The notes under the pieces were generated by a model. That model was given only the letters and a program-made list of their open reading frames with translations. It was not told where the DNA came from and did not search any database. From positions 61,897-125,896 of the forward strand of contig NZ_RHLK01000007.1 of assembly GCF_009757775.1 (NCBI RefSeq): 64,000 bases of DNA, in the 5' to 3' direction. The translations under genes were made by a program, and so were the position numbers. Below, piece by piece: positions 42,947-52,276 of this stretch. The stretch comes from Paenibacillus lutrae (lineage in GTDB: Bacteria > Bacillota > Bacilli > Paenibacillales > NBRC-103111). Positions within the stretch are counted from its first letter, which is position 1, and every line of letters begins with the position of its first letter.

Positions 42947-45775
42947 TTACGATACAATCTTTTGCTGTTCGGCCAAGCTGTTTTTCTCCGCTTCGGCCGC
43001 TTCGATTTCCGCCTGGGCAGCGGCAATTCTGGCAATCGGAACCCGGTAAGGTGAACACGAAACATAGTCAAGACCCATCTCGCGGCATAACCGGATCGAT
43101 TTCGGGTCGCCTCCATGCTCACCGCACACGCCTGTCTTCAGCTTGGGCTTCAGCGCGCGGGCACGTGTGACCGCGAGGTCGATCAATTGCCCCACGCCGT
43201 CACGGTCAAGTACCTGGAAAGGATTGTCCGGCAGCAGCTTATTGTCTACATAGTGTGTCAGGAACTTGCCTTCCGCGTCATCACGGCTGTAGCCGAATGT
43301 CATCTGCGTGAGGTCGTTCGTACCGAACGAGAAGAAATCGGCATGCGCCGCAATCTGAGGCGCAGTCAAAGCGGCCCGCGGCACCTCGATCATGGTGCCC
43401 ACTCGGTAAGGGACCGCATTCCGGTTGTCACCCAGCATCTTCTGCGCGACTTGGTCGACTAACTCTCGCATGATGCGAAGCTCGTTAGCATGCCCGACAA
43501 GCGGAATCATAATCTCCGGCGACACCTCGATGCCATCGCGGATGCAGTCCTGCACTGCGGCAAAAATCGCCTCGATCTGCATGCCGTAAATCTCGGGGAA
43601 AAGAATCCCCAGACGGCAGCCCCGCTGACCGAGCATCGGGTTCACCTCATGGAGCCCGCGAACTTTGCGGATCAACGCTTCCAGCTGTTGAAGCTCCAAG
43701 TCCGATTCGGGAGATTGGCGCCCTCCGGCAGGAATTGATTCTCTGGAAACGTCCGAACGTATCACTGGTCCGGAGCTGCGCTCATTGCTGTTTGCTGCTG
43801 CCGGAATCCCCGGACTCTCATCCGTCTCCGGCGTAGAAGCGGCTCTTTCTTTGCGTGCAGCAGACAAGTGCGCATGACGCGTGAGAAGATCCTCCAGATT
43901 CGGCAGGAACTCGTGCAGCGGCGGGTCCAGCAGCCGGATCGTCACCGGCAACCCTGCCATCGCGCGGAAGATCGCGGCGAAATCGCTTCTCTGCATCGGC
44001 AGAAGCTCCCCGAGCGCCTCAGCACGGACAGCTTCCGTATCGGCCAGAATCATCTTCTGGACGATGGGCAGGCGCTGCGGCGAGAGGAACATGTGCTCCG
44101 TCCGGCACAGGCCGACGCCTTCGGCACCGAAGCTGCGGGCTTTAGCCGCATCTTCCGGATTGTCCGCGTTGGCATACACTTTCATGCCGCGCACATCGTC
44201 CGCCCACTGCAGCATCTCCAGCAATTCCGCGGACATGTCTGCCTCCTTCAGCGGCACCTCGCCGATCATGACGCGGCCGGTTGCCCCGTCAATCGTCAGC
44301 CAGTCGCCTTCGGCGATCGTCTGTCCGCCGATTACGGCCCGGCGCTGCTTCGCGTGAATGACAAGCGCTTCACAGCCGCAGACGCACGGCTTGCCCATTC
44401 CGCGGGCAACGACAGCCGCATGGCTGGTCATGCCGCCGCGGGAAGTCAGCACCCCGCGGGCTGCCAACACACCATGGATGTCTTCCGGCGTCGTCTCCGT
44501 GCGGACAAGGATAACGGCTTTGCCGCTTCGCGCCTGCTCCTGCGCCTCATCCGCGGTAAACACAGCTTGTCCGCAAGCCGCACCCGGTGAAGCGGGCAAA
44601 CCGGTGCCCAGCGCGGCAGGAGCGGCGCTTTCATCCAGGCTCGGATGAAGCAGCTGGTCCAGGTGCGAGGGCTCTACCCGCATCAGCGCTTCTTCTCTCG
44701 TAAGGATGCCGGCCCGCACCAGCTCGACGGCAATCCGCATAGCGGCCTGGGCGGTACGTTTGCCGCTGCGTGTCTGCAGCATGTACAGCGTGCCGTTTTC
44801 AATGGTGAACTCGATGTCCTGCATGTCCCTGTAATGCTTCTCCAGAAGACCCGCCATTGCGACAAGCTGCTCATAGATGGCAGGCATGTCCTGCTGCAGT
44901 CCGGCGATAGGCTGAGGCGTGCGAACACCGGCCACTACATCTTCCCCCTGGGCGTTTGTTAAGTATTCGCCGAACAGCACTCCCTCACCCGTACTTGGAT
45001 TTCTTGTAAAAACAACCCCTGTCCCGCTTGCCTCGTTCAAGTTGCCGAAAACCATAGCCTGTATATTAACCGCCGTGCCTTGTTCATCGGGAATCCCGTT
45101 CAGACGGCGGTATATTTGCGCTCGTGAATTATTCCAGGACCGGAAGACGGCTTCGACCGCCATATGAAGCTGCTCGTACACATCCTGCGGAAAGGCAGTC
45201 CCCGCTCTTTTGAGGATAAGGGATTTGTACGTGCCGATCAGTTCCTGCCAGGCCTCCGCCGTAACGGATTGATCCGAATGCGCTGCGTGCGCTTCTTTTA
45301 AGGCGTGCAGTTTCTTCTCGAACCAGGCGCCCTCTATTCCGAACACTACGGTCCCGAACATTTGAATAAGCCTCCGGTAACAGTCATAAGCGAACCGGGG
45401 ATTATTCGTAGCCGCCGCCAGTCCCTGCACGGTCTCGTCATTCAGGCCCAGATTGAGAATGGTATCCATCATGCCCGGCATCGAAGTAACCGATCCCGAA
45501 CGGACGGAAACGAGGAGCGGCGCAGCCGCATCCCCGAAACGCTGGCCCTTGCGGACCTCAAGTACCGTCATCGCTTCACGCACTTCCCGGAAGAGTCCCC
45601 CTGGCAGCCGGCTTTCTAAGTAGTAAGCCCTGCAGGCTTCCGTCGTGATCGTAAAACCCGGAGGAACAGCCAGACCTGCTCTTGTCATCTCGGCAAGATT
45701 CGCCCCCTTGCCCCCCAGTAATCCTGCTAAAGATTGGTTTCCTTCTTCAAAGTGCATTAGCCACTGCTTGCTCAT
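42947..45775 (-). CDS. ppdK: Pyruvate, phosphate dikinase with a linker insertion
   Basis: 942 aa against about 875-890 usual. ATP-grasp domain at the N-terminus ('GGKGANLAEMTRAGLAVPPG'), swivelling phosphohistidine domain with 'GGMTSHAAVVARGMGKPCV' near residue 450, and a C-terminal PEP/pyruvate barrel with 'GTNDLTQMTFGYSRDD' and 'TGVCGEHGGDP'. It interconverts pyruvate + ATP + phosphate and PEP + AMP + PPi. An extra ~50 residues, Ser/Glu/Pro-rich, lie at about residues 636-689 in the barrel domain before 'LHEVNPMLGQRGCRL'. ATG at 45775 follows 'AAGGGAGTGG' and overlaps the SR1P-like gene by 29 bp. Confidence 0.95.
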   Translation of the reverse strand: MSKQWLMHFEEGNQSLAGLLGGKGANLAEMTRAGLAVPPGFTITTEACRAYYLESRLPGGLFREVREAMTVLEVRKGQRFGDAAAPLLVSVRSGSVTSMPGMMDTILNLGLNDETVQGLAAATNNPRFAYDCYRRLIQMFGTVVFGIEGAWFEKKLHALKEAHAAHSDQSVTAEAWQELIGTYKSLILKRAGTAFPQDVYEQLHMAVEAVFRSWNNSRAQIYRRLNGIPDEQGTAVNIQAMVFGNLNEASGTGVVFTRNPSTGEGVLFGEYLTNAQGEDVVAGVRTPQPIAGLQQDMPAIYEQLVAMAGLLEKHYRDMQDIEFTIENGTLYMLQTRSGKRTAQAAMRIAVELVRAGILTREEALMRVEPSHLDQLLHPSLDESAAPAALGTGLPASPGAACGQAVFTADEAQEQARSGKAVILVRTETTPEDIHGVLAARGVLTSRGGMTSHAAVVARGMGKPCVCGCEALVIHAKQRRAVIGGQTIAEGDWLTIDGATGRVMIGEVPLKEADMSAELLEMLQWADDVRGMKVYANADNPEDAAKARSFGAEGVGLCRTEHMFLSPQRLPIVQKMILADTEAVRAEALGELLPMQRSDFAAIFRAMAGLPVTIRLLDPPLHEFLPNLEDLLTRHAHLSAARKERAASTPETDESPGIPAAANSNERSSGPVIRSDVSRESIPAGGRQSPESDLELQQLEALIRKVRGLHEVNPMLGQRGCRLGILFPEIYGMQIEAIFAAVQDCIRDGIEVSPEIMIPLVGHANELRIMRELVDQVAQKMLGDNRNAVPYRVGTMIEVPRAALTAPQIAAHADFFSFGTNDLTQMTFGYSRDDAEGKFLTHYVDNKLLPDNPFQVLDRDGVGQLIDLAVTRARALKPKLKTGVCGEHGGDPKSIRLCREMGLDYVSCSPYRVPIARIAAAQAEIEAAEAEKNSLAEQQKIVS

Positions 45776-45935
45776 TCGTTTCCACTCCCTTGTTATCTGC
45801 TGCCCCTGTACAGGCTCTGTCGCTGCATTCCATGTAGTAGACCATCACTCTGTCCGTATCCAACTCACCCAAAATCCGGTCGCACCACTTACAAAGCAGA
45901 GTGCCCAGCAGATTATCCGATTTCACTTTCTCCAT
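45747..45935 (-). CDS. SR1P-like small zinc-finger peptide
   Basis: 62 aa, ATG at 45935, 9 bp from 'GAGGAG'. 'LLGTLLCKWCDRILGELDTD' and 'MVYYMECSDRAC' give a CxxC...CxxxxC pattern like the GapA-binding peptide SR1P of Bacillus ('GTIVCQxC...FEDEKxTVLYGxC'). In B. subtilis the SR1 RNA encodes this peptide and is repressed by CcpN. Here the gene leads the ppdK-ccpN operon and overlaps ppdK by 29 bp. The C-terminal 20 residues beyond the Cys pairs are extra. Confidence 0.65.
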   Translation of the reverse strand: MEKVKSDNLLGTLLCKWCDRILGELDTDRVMVYYMECSDRACTGAADNKGVETNEQAVANAL

Positions 45936-46199
45936 CGTTCATCGCTCCTCTTATTGGATAATGGTACTTACTGAGATATATGACGTCATAATACCAAACA
46001 TGTATGAACACCTTTTCATTCTTTTAAAAAAAGAGAAAAGTTTGTTCATCAGCAGCTCACAAAGATACCTTTGGACCGGCGTCATCTGCAATCATCCTCA
46101 AATAAGGATTGATTTCTACTTTTTTATATCATATATTATTATTAAGTACAACACATTGGATTATATATGACTCATAATTGGCCTGTGGAGGGAAATGGA
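45936..46199. promoter_or_regulatory. Divergent promoter region SR1P-ppdK / glpX
   Basis: 264 bp of A+T-rich DNA between two gluconeogenic units. It contains a perfect 12-bp palindrome TATGACGTCATA at 45979-45990, 44 bp from the SR1P start, a candidate operator. No exact CcpN box is claimed. Confidence 0.45.
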
Positions 46200-47162
46200 A
46201 TGCAAAGAGAATTGTCCTTGGAAATTGTACGTGTAACGGAAGCGGCGGCACTGGCTGCAGCTCACTGGATGGGCCGCGGCAACAAGAATGAAGCAGACGG
46301 CGCAGCAACAGCTGCGATGCGGGATTCATTCCGCTCTGTGTCTATGAAGGGAACGGTTGTCATCGGCGAAGGGGAAATGGATGAAGCCCCCATGCTGTAC
46401 ATAGGGGAGCAAGTAGGCAGCGGGGACGGTCCGGAAGTGGACATTGCAGTCGACCCGGTTGAAGGAACCGAGCTGGTTTCCAAATCCTTAAACAATGCGC
46501 TGGCTGTTATTGCTGCCGCCGATAAGGGCAAACTGCTTCATGCGCCTGACATGTATATGGAAAAGCTCGCGGTAGGACCTGCTCTGGAAGGCAAACTGAG
46601 CCTGGACGAGCCTCTGGAGGAAACATTGCTCAAAGCCGCGCGGCTGCTGGACAAGAATATATCCGACCTGACGGTCTCCATACTCGACCGCGACCGCCAT
46701 GAAGAGCATATCGCCGTGCTGCGCAAAGTAGGCGTGCGCCTGAAACTCCTCAGCGATGGTGATGTCGCTGGAGCAATGGCGCCGGCTTTCCCGGAATCCG
46801 GCGTGGATCTCTACATCGGCTCCGGCGGCGCGCCGGAAGGCGTTCTTGCAGCTGCCGCGCTGCACTGCCTGGGCGGGGAGCTGCAGGGCCGCCTCATGCC
46901 GGGCAGCGACGAAGATGTCGCCCGCTGCCGGACCATGGGCATAGACGATCCGGCGAAGCTGCTGCGTCTGGAGGATATGATCGGCGATGACGATGTCATC
47001 TTCGCCGCGACCGGCATCACGCCGGGCGATTTCCTCGGCGGCGTCAGATTCCTGCCGGCCGAGCGTGCGGAGACGCATTCGATCGTGATGCGCGCCAAGA
47101 CGCGTACGATCCGGTACGTCCGCTCGATCCATCATCTGCCGAGCAAGCCCAGCGCCTGCTGA
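46200..47162 (+). CDS. glpX: Fructose-1,6-bisphosphatase class II (GlpX)
   Basis: About 320 aa from ATG at 46200 after 'TGTGGAGGG'; the 11 codons before it are not needed. Starts 'MQRELSLEIVRVTEAAALAA', with 'GTVVIGEGEMDEAPMLYIGE' near 60 and 'DIAVDPVEGTELVSK' near 85, the Li-sensitive phosphatase metal site of the GlpX family. It removes the 1-phosphate in gluconeogenesis. It is divergent from the ppdK operon. Terminator at 47353-47388. Confidence 0.95.
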   Translation: MQRELSLEIVRVTEAAALAAAHWMGRGNKNEADGAATAAMRDSFRSVSMKGTVVIGEGEMDEAPMLYIGEQVGSGDGPEVDIAVDPVEGTELVSKSLNNALAVIAAADKGKLLHAPDMYMEKLAVGPALEGKLSLDEPLEETLLKAARLLDKNISDLTVSILDRDRHEEHIAVLRKVGVRLKLLSDGDVAGAMAPAFPESGVDLYIGSGGAPEGVLAAAALHCLGGELQGRLMPGSDEDVARCRTMGIDDPAKLLRLEDMIGDDDVIFAATGITPGDFLGGVRFLPAERAETHSIVMRAKTRTIRYVRSIHHLPSKPSAC

Positions 47163-47493
47163 GTATGCCCGTGACCGGGGCGTAACCCGGACCTTGAGCC
47201 GTGGTCTGATTCAGCGCATGGCAGCGTGTCCATGTGAAGCATAAGCATCGTTCACACAGTCAGCCTCCCGGGTATATAGCTTCACATCAACCGGACAACC
47301 TGCCTGCATGAGAATAAGCCGGGTATCCTCGGCCGCTCCGGTCCACAACAACAAAACCTCACTTCCTTGTATCGGAAGTGAGGTTTTTGCTCTAGTCAGA
47401 ACTGCCGCTTGATCCGGTAAACGGATCAAGCGGATCAAGCGGATCAAGCACCCAATGGCTTTACGTCATTAAGGATGATCGGAATGAAATTCC
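47163..47493. other. Intergenic region after glpX
   Basis: About 330 bp. Holds the bidirectional terminator at 47353-47388 and a short direct repeat of GGATCAAGC, three times near 47423-47449. A 78-codon minus frame here crosses the terminator and lacks a ribosome site, so it is not called. Confidence 0.6.
47353..47388. terminator. Bidirectional terminator glpX / SLH-PrcB gene
   Basis: AAAACCTCACTTCC and GGAAGTGAGGTTTT around a short loop; T-runs on both sides. Confidence 0.9.
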
Positions 47494-48411
47494 TTATTTC
47501 GATGCTGCAGCTGTCACCTTGTAGCCGGCTTTGACCGTTGTGGAAGCTTCCACCTCCGTCATAACGGCCGGGTACATCTTCGTAGGGTCCGGCGCACGAA
47601 GCGTGTAATATACAACGGCCTCATCTGCCGATACGTAATCAACCCGGTCAATGGAAATTCCGTAACCCGGATTAGGCATCAGCCCGCGTGAGAGCGTCAC
47701 TTTGTTAAACTCTTCGCTATCCTTCGTCACGCTGATCTTGATGTCTTCCGCCGGTTGCGGTGCTGCCGGTGCGCCGGCGTCAGCTTTGTGCTTAGCCACA
47801 AACTCCATCGCGTTATAAGCCAAGACTGCCGCCTCGTAGCGGTTGATCGGCTTCTTCGGCTGGAAGTTGCCTTTCTCATCCAGCTTCGCGATCTTCGTCA
47901 GAAGAAGAACCTGAATCGCATTCATGCTGCCGGGTGTAATCTGATCTTCATCCCCGATTAGCTGGAACATTTGGATAACCGGGTAAGGTCCGGTCTTCTC
48001 GACAGCGGCATAGAGCCATTCCGCGAACTGCTCTTTCGTGATGATCTGCTGAGGATCAATCTCACGATCGACGGGCAGGTTGTTCACGCCCGCGATTATG
48101 AAAGACTCCGAATACCAGACATCGTCCTTCGCTTTGGGGAAGCTGTCGCTTGCTTTAGGCGCTCGAATAAACCGGACTTTACCTGTATCAAGTTCAAGTG
48201 CCTTCACGATGAGCTGAATGCCTTGTGCAGCCGTCATGGTTGCATTAGGGGCAAAGCGCTGCGCATCAATGCCGTCCACAATTCCTTTCTCTTTGAGAGA
48301 AAGAATGGCCTTCTCTTCCGGTTTTCCTTTGATATCCGAAAAAGCTAGCGCGGAGGAACCGAGTGAGAATACTAGCATTGCAGCCAACAGGGTCGTTGTT
48401 AATTTTTTCAT
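47494..48411 (-). CDS. SLH-domain protein with PrcB-like C-terminus
   Basis: About 305 aa from ATG at 48411 behind 'GGAGGTGAACATC'. Signal peptide ends 'SSALAF'. Three SLH-type segments span about 25-210 ('AFSDIKGKPEEKAILSLKEK', 'FIIAGVNNLPVDREID', 'NFQPKKPINRYEAAVLAYNA'). After a Pro/Ala hinge, the last 75 residues ('GYGISIDRVDYVSADEAVVY', 'EASTTVKAGYKVT') resemble the PrcB C-terminal domain, an accessory of a bacterial protease complex. It is likely exported and wall-anchored. Function is uncertain. Confidence 0.8.
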   Translation of the reverse strand: MKKLTTTLLAAMLVFSLGSSALAFSDIKGKPEEKAILSLKEKGIVDGIDAQRFAPNATMTAAQGIQLIVKALELDTGKVRFIRAPKASDSFPKAKDDVWYSESFIIAGVNNLPVDREIDPQQIITKEQFAEWLYAAVEKTGPYPVIQMFQLIGDEDQITPGSMNAIQVLLLTKIAKLDEKGNFQPKKPINRYEAAVLAYNAMEFVAKHKADAGAPAAPQPAEDIKISVTKDSEEFNKVTLSRGLMPNPGYGISIDRVDYVSADEAVVYYTLRAPDPTKMYPAVMTEVEASTTVKAGYKVTAAASK

Positions 48412-48608
48412 GATGTTCACCTCCACTTTCATTGACGGAACTTTTATTCATTATGTTGCATCCGTGTTTCCTGATTTATCCGGACTAAGCCGATCTGTAT
48501 GTAGGGCTCGTGTAGGGCTCTTCCTATAAAGTAACGGCTTATCCGGCTTTTGACAACAACATAAAAAAAGAATAGCCCTGCGCAGATTCACGATAATTTC
48601 TACCGGGT

Positions 48609-48621
48609 ACTACTGAGTAGT
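48609..48621. promoter_or_regulatory. Palindrome upstream of an orphan binding-protein gene
   Basis: ACTACTGAGTAGT, a perfect 6-1-6 palindrome 34 bp upstream of the start codon, followed by another GAGTAG. Possible operator. No other signal was seen in the 240 bp gap 48412-48654. Confidence 0.35.
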
Positions 48622-48654
48622 GAGTAGATCCAAATTTTGGAGGGGAGTGAGTAA

Positions 48655-50037
48655 ATGCGACCATTACAAACCGCAACCTGGACCGTCTGTACCTTATCTG
48701 CGCTCGCTCTCCTGGTTTCAGGATGCGCAAAACCTTATGAAGCAGCTCCGCTTCCTGCGGCCCAATACGGCAAAACCGTGGTGAATTTCTGGAGTTCATG
48801 GAATTCAGACAGTCAGGGAGCGGCGATCCGGCAGATGATCGAGAATTTTAACCAGGCGCAAGACACCATTCTCGTCCGGCATACGTTTGTTGCTGCGGAT
48901 GAAATGGAGCCGGCAAATTCCGATGCTATCGCTTCCCGCCAGCCGGCGGATGTGATTGTAAGCGATCTGGCTTCCGTTGAGAAGAGAGCCTTTCATAACC
49001 AGAATACGAACTTATCCAGATTCATCGAGCAGGACCCTGCTCTGAAGGACCGTTTCTATCCCCGGCTCTGGGAAGCCGTGCAATACCAAGAAGAAGCTTA
49101 CGCCCTCCCTTTCCTTACGGATACGCGGCTTCTTTTCTATAATAAGAAGGCTTTCCGTGAAGCCGGACTTGATCCGGACACTCCACCGAAAACCTGGGAT
49201 GAGCTGGAACAGGCTGCCATAAAGCTGGACCGCCGGAATGACGCGGGCGGGTATGAGAGGATCGGTTTTTATCCGCTGTGGGGAAGCTTTGGCGAAGAAA
49301 GCTGGATGATGAATGCGGACGGAGGAAGGGGATTCTTCGACGATAACGGACAACTTGTCATTCATACGGAGGCCAAGACGGAAGCACTGGAGTGGCTGGC
49401 CCGTTGGGATGATAGACTGGGACAGGATACGATAGCGGCTGTAAATGAAGAGTATAGAGAAAATCAGACTAACCCGTTCCTGACCGGAAAAGTCGCTATC
49501 ATGACCGAAAAACCTGCATTTGCCTCGCTAATTCGGGAATTCAGCACGGAGCTGGACTACGGGGTCGCACCAATCCCCGAAAGAAAAGCCGGAAGCGGAC
49601 ACTGGAGCACGGGCAGCGGCTATGCTTTGGAGATTCCTCAAGGGGCCAAACACCCGGAGGCGGCATGGAAGTTCATCGAGTACCTTACAAGTGCACAAGC
49701 GCAGCAAGTCTGGTCTCTGCGTAATATGGAAGTCCCCGCCAACAAAGATGTCTTGCCCAATAATCAAATGGCAGACAACCCGGTCTCTCAAGCAGTCTCC
49801 AGCAACTTGAAGGTCACCCGATTGCTAGCAGAACCGCTGACGGCGCCGGATTTCAAGAGTGTGATCGCTTCTCAAATTGATGAAGCTCTGCTCGGAATCC
49901 GCAGTCCGGAGGAGGCGCTTCGGAACGCGCAGTCGGAAGTCATTCATCTGATGGAATTGAACCGCGAGGCCGATCCGGCGGAACATACAGCCGGCGGGGC
50001 AGGGATCGCCGGACTTCCCAGACCCAGACCGATGTAG
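48655..50037 (+). CDS. Extracellular solute-binding lipoprotein, sugar (family 1) type
   Basis: 460 aa, ATG after 'GGAGGGGAG'. Lipoprotein signal ends 'LALLVSGC' with Cys24. 'VNFWSSWNSDSQGAAIRQMI' at the mature start and 'GSGYALEIPQGAKHPEAAWK' near residue 315 are typical of CUT1 sugar-binding proteins such as MsmE or UgpB. No permease or ATPase gene is nearby, so it is an orphan that must share a transporter coded elsewhere. A palindrome sits upstream and a strong terminator downstream. Confidence 0.88.
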   Translation: MRPLQTATWTVCTLSALALLVSGCAKPYEAAPLPAAQYGKTVVNFWSSWNSDSQGAAIRQMIENFNQAQDTILVRHTFVAADEMEPANSDAIASRQPADVIVSDLASVEKRAFHNQNTNLSRFIEQDPALKDRFYPRLWEAVQYQEEAYALPFLTDTRLLFYNKKAFREAGLDPDTPPKTWDELEQAAIKLDRRNDAGGYERIGFYPLWGSFGEESWMMNADGGRGFFDDNGQLVIHTEAKTEALEWLARWDDRLGQDTIAAVNEEYRENQTNPFLTGKVAIMTEKPAFASLIREFSTELDYGVAPIPERKAGSGHWSTGSGYALEIPQGAKHPEAAWKFIEYLTSAQAQQVWSLRNMEVPANKDVLPNNQMADNPVSQAVSSNLKVTRLLAEPLTAPDFKSVIASQIDEALLGIRSPEEALRNAQSEVIHLMELNREADPAEHTAGGAGIAGLPRPRPM

Positions 50038-50116
50038 CGGTATAGGGACAGCCCGCCCGGGCATCGGGGCCGGCTGTGCCCGCCTAACCTGTCGCTCAAG
50101 TAACACGTGCCTCCCC

Positions 50117-50173
50117 AAAAAACCTTCGTCTGCCGGATTAGGATATAATCCCGTGACAGACGAAGGTTTTTTG
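50117..50173. terminator. Terminator after the orphan binding-protein gene
   Basis: AAAAAACCTTCGTCTG pairs perfectly with CAGACGAAGGTTTTTT, flanking a 24-nt loop; effective in both directions. Confidence 0.9.
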
Positions 50174-50253
50174 CTCCTGCCGGATCTGACTATATTCGCT
50201 CAGCCTACCCGCTTGTTCATAGTATCCGCTTCATCATAGTTTCCTCTTCTTCA

Positions 50254-51243
50254 TTATTGCGCACCTTTAACTTTCTGTCCCTGCAGCGGATCCATACCAC
50301 CCTTGAATTTAATCCGAATGGAGCTGGCCTCAAACAAATCAGGGCCGTCGGATACATGATAATGAATATGAGGTTCGCTGGTATTGCCGGAATTGCCGAC
50401 CAGCCCAAGCTTCTGCCCCGGTGCAACCCGGTCCCCCGCCTTCACAAGGATGGAGCCCTGCTTAAAGTGCGCCAGATGACTGAACTCACCGTTCCCATGA
50501 TCGATAACGACGTGATTCCCGGCAGGATTCTCAGCATCGGTCTGTCCGATCGGGTTATCGGGCTTGCCATTCTCCACTCTTACGATGGTACCTGGAGCCG
50601 GGGCGAGCACTTCTTGACCAAACGCATAGTAACTTTCCAGTTGGGCCGCGTCTCCGGAGTAACTGGAACCATCTTTCATTCTTACCAGATCATAAGCGTA
50701 GCGCTGGGATTGATGTTCGTAATGGTAGTTAAGCAGTACGTTGGTCCCGCCCCATACGACATCCCATTCCCCCCGGAATGGAAGCTCGAACTCCGTTTGG
50801 CTCCATGCCTGATCCGTATCCGGGTAGGTTTGCAGCGGAAGCGCTTGGAGTCCGTGAATTATCTTATCCGCACCGATTATCGCTACGATCCCCTTGGAGT
50901 TCGATTCGTCTGTCCATACATAACGGTAAGCTCCGTCCATCCTCATTTTGCTCTGCAAGGTATACGACTTAACTCCCCGATTAAACGTTTGTCCCAGCTT
51001 CTTCACGTCTTTCAAGCTCACCTGCTCTTTAAATTCAGGACTGAAGCGGTTGTAGATAGCCTCGAATTTTCCTTCTAAAAAAAACTTGCCAAGCTGCTCC
51101 GGTCTCATTGCGGCGCCTCCTTTATCCTCCGGTTTGCTTACGGCAGGGGGCTTACTGCCACCGCCTCCATCTGCGGGCCCGCATCCCGTCGCCCATGACG
51201 AAAAAATGAGCAGGGCTGCCATCGTCCAACTACTTGCTATCAT
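50254..51243 (-). CDS. M23-family peptidase lipoprotein
   Basis: About 329 aa from ATG at 51243. Signal ends 'FSSWATGC', a lipobox with Cys23, then a Gly/Pro-rich tether. Residues about 50-180 are a DUF3887-like helical/beta domain ('EQLGKFFLEGKFEAIYNRFS'). The C-terminal 130 residues carry the LytM/M23 signs 'GTIVRVENG', 'GNHVVIDHGNGEFSHLAHF' and 'EPHIHYHVSD', though the first zinc His/Asp pair of active M23 is not obvious, so it may be a non-hydrolytic or divergent member. It acts at the membrane/wall interface. Confidence 0.82.
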   Translation of the reverse strand: MIASSWTMAALLIFSSWATGCGPADGGGGSKPPAVSKPEDKGGAAMRPEQLGKFFLEGKFEAIYNRFSPEFKEQVSLKDVKKLGQTFNRGVKSYTLQSKMRMDGAYRYVWTDESNSKGIVAIIGADKIIHGLQALPLQTYPDTDQAWSQTEFELPFRGEWDVVWGGTNVLLNYHYEHQSQRYAYDLVRMKDGSSYSGDAAQLESYYAFGQEVLAPAPGTIVRVENGKPDNPIGQTDAENPAGNHVVIDHGNGEFSHLAHFKQGSILVKAGDRVAPGQKLGLVGNSGNTSEPHIHYHVSDGPDLFEASSIRIKFKGGMDPLQGQKVKGAQ

Positions 51244-51487
51244 CCTTATCCCATCCCTTCTCCGGTCCGTTTTCCGCTGCGTGAATTCGTTCCTTGTTAA
51301 ACAGCTTAACAGACTGTTGTTATCCCACGCGTAACACCGCCTTACGTCTTCCTTAATTTTTCGATAAAAGGTCACCCCGGTTCGTAAGCTTCTGTTAAGA
51401 TTGCGTTTCTTTCACGTTCAGCCTTTCATGGTATGATGACGGTAAGCAAGCAGCAATGGGACTCTAAGAAGGAGTGTGTCAGACGTT

Positions 51488-52276
51488 ATGAACGAAGCCG
51501 GCATTCTGGTCGTGGATGATGAAGCGGCTATTCTACATATGCTCATAAAAGTACTCGGAAAAGAAGGTTTTACCGACATAGACACCGCTGCAACCGCAGA
51601 AGAGGCTCTTGAAGCCTGCCGGCGGAAGCCTTACGCGCTTATTCTGCTGGATGTTATGCTGCCCGGTAAAAGCGGATTCGATATTTGCCCTCTTATACGT
51701 GCAATAACGGATGCGCCTATTCTTTTTCTGACGGCAAGGGGGTCGGATTTAGACAAACTTACGGGATTCGCACTGGGCGGAGACGATTATATAACGAAAC
51801 CCTTCAACCCGCTGGAAGTAGCGGCCCGCATTAAAGCCAGGCTCCGCAGGCACGTACAGACTCACGGTGACAGGCATCCGCGGAATCAAGGACCCTTATC
51901 CGCAACACGTGAATCCCCCTCTTGCCCGGACCTTGTTCCGAATGAGCGGTACGATTACGGCCGTTTTCAGCTGGACGCGCTGGCCGGGGATCTTATTGTA
52001 GAGGGACGCAGCCAATCCTGTCCGGCTCAGGTATACCAGCTCCTGCTGTTTTTGTGCCGCAATCCTAACCGGATTTTCAGCAAGCAGCAGCTGTATGAGA
52101 AAGTCTGGGGGACCGACAGCCTCGGTGACGATAACACGGTGATGGTGCATGTTCACCGCATCCGGGAGCGGATCGAGAAGAATCCCGGAGATCCGAAGCT
52201 GCTCGTGACCGTTCGCGGGCTCGGTTATAAGCTTGTGCGGCCGGCGCAGCAGGAGGAGACTGGCTGTGGACGTTAG
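51488..52276 (+). CDS. OmpR/PhoB-family response regulator
   Basis: About 262 aa. Receiver domain with 'ILVVDDE', phospho-acceptor Asp in 'LILLDVMLPGKSGFD' and Lys in 'ITKPFNPLEV'; winged-helix output domain from about 165 ('GDLIVEGRSQSCPAQVYQLL', 'VMVHVHRIRERI'). A Pro/Ser/Arg-rich linker of about 35 residues joins them and is longer than usual. Two starts compete: GTG at 51476 almost touches the 'AAGGAG', ATG at 51488 is 13 bp away. It overlaps the kinase gene by 11 bp and forms a two-component system with it. Confidence 0.92.
   Translation: MNEAGILVVDDEAAILHMLIKVLGKEGFTDIDTAATAEEALEACRRKPYALILLDVMLPGKSGFDICPLIRAITDAPILFLTARGSDLDKLTGFALGGDDYITKPFNPLEVAARIKARLRRHVQTHGDRHPRNQGPLSATRESPSCPDLVPNERYDYGRFQLDALAGDLIVEGRSQSCPAQVYQLLLFLCRNPNRIFSKQQLYEKVWGTDSLGDDNTVMVHVHRIRERIEKNPGDPKLLVTVRGLGYKLVRPAQQEETGCGR

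Noticed and set aside
47211..47447. 78-codon minus-strand frame after glpX
   Set aside because: It runs through a strong bidirectional terminator, has no ribosome site and starts in the GGATCAAGC short repeat.
50254..51243. Calling the M23 protein an active endopeptidase
   Set aside because: The second HxH-like motif is present but the first zinc ligand pair is not clear, so activity is left open.
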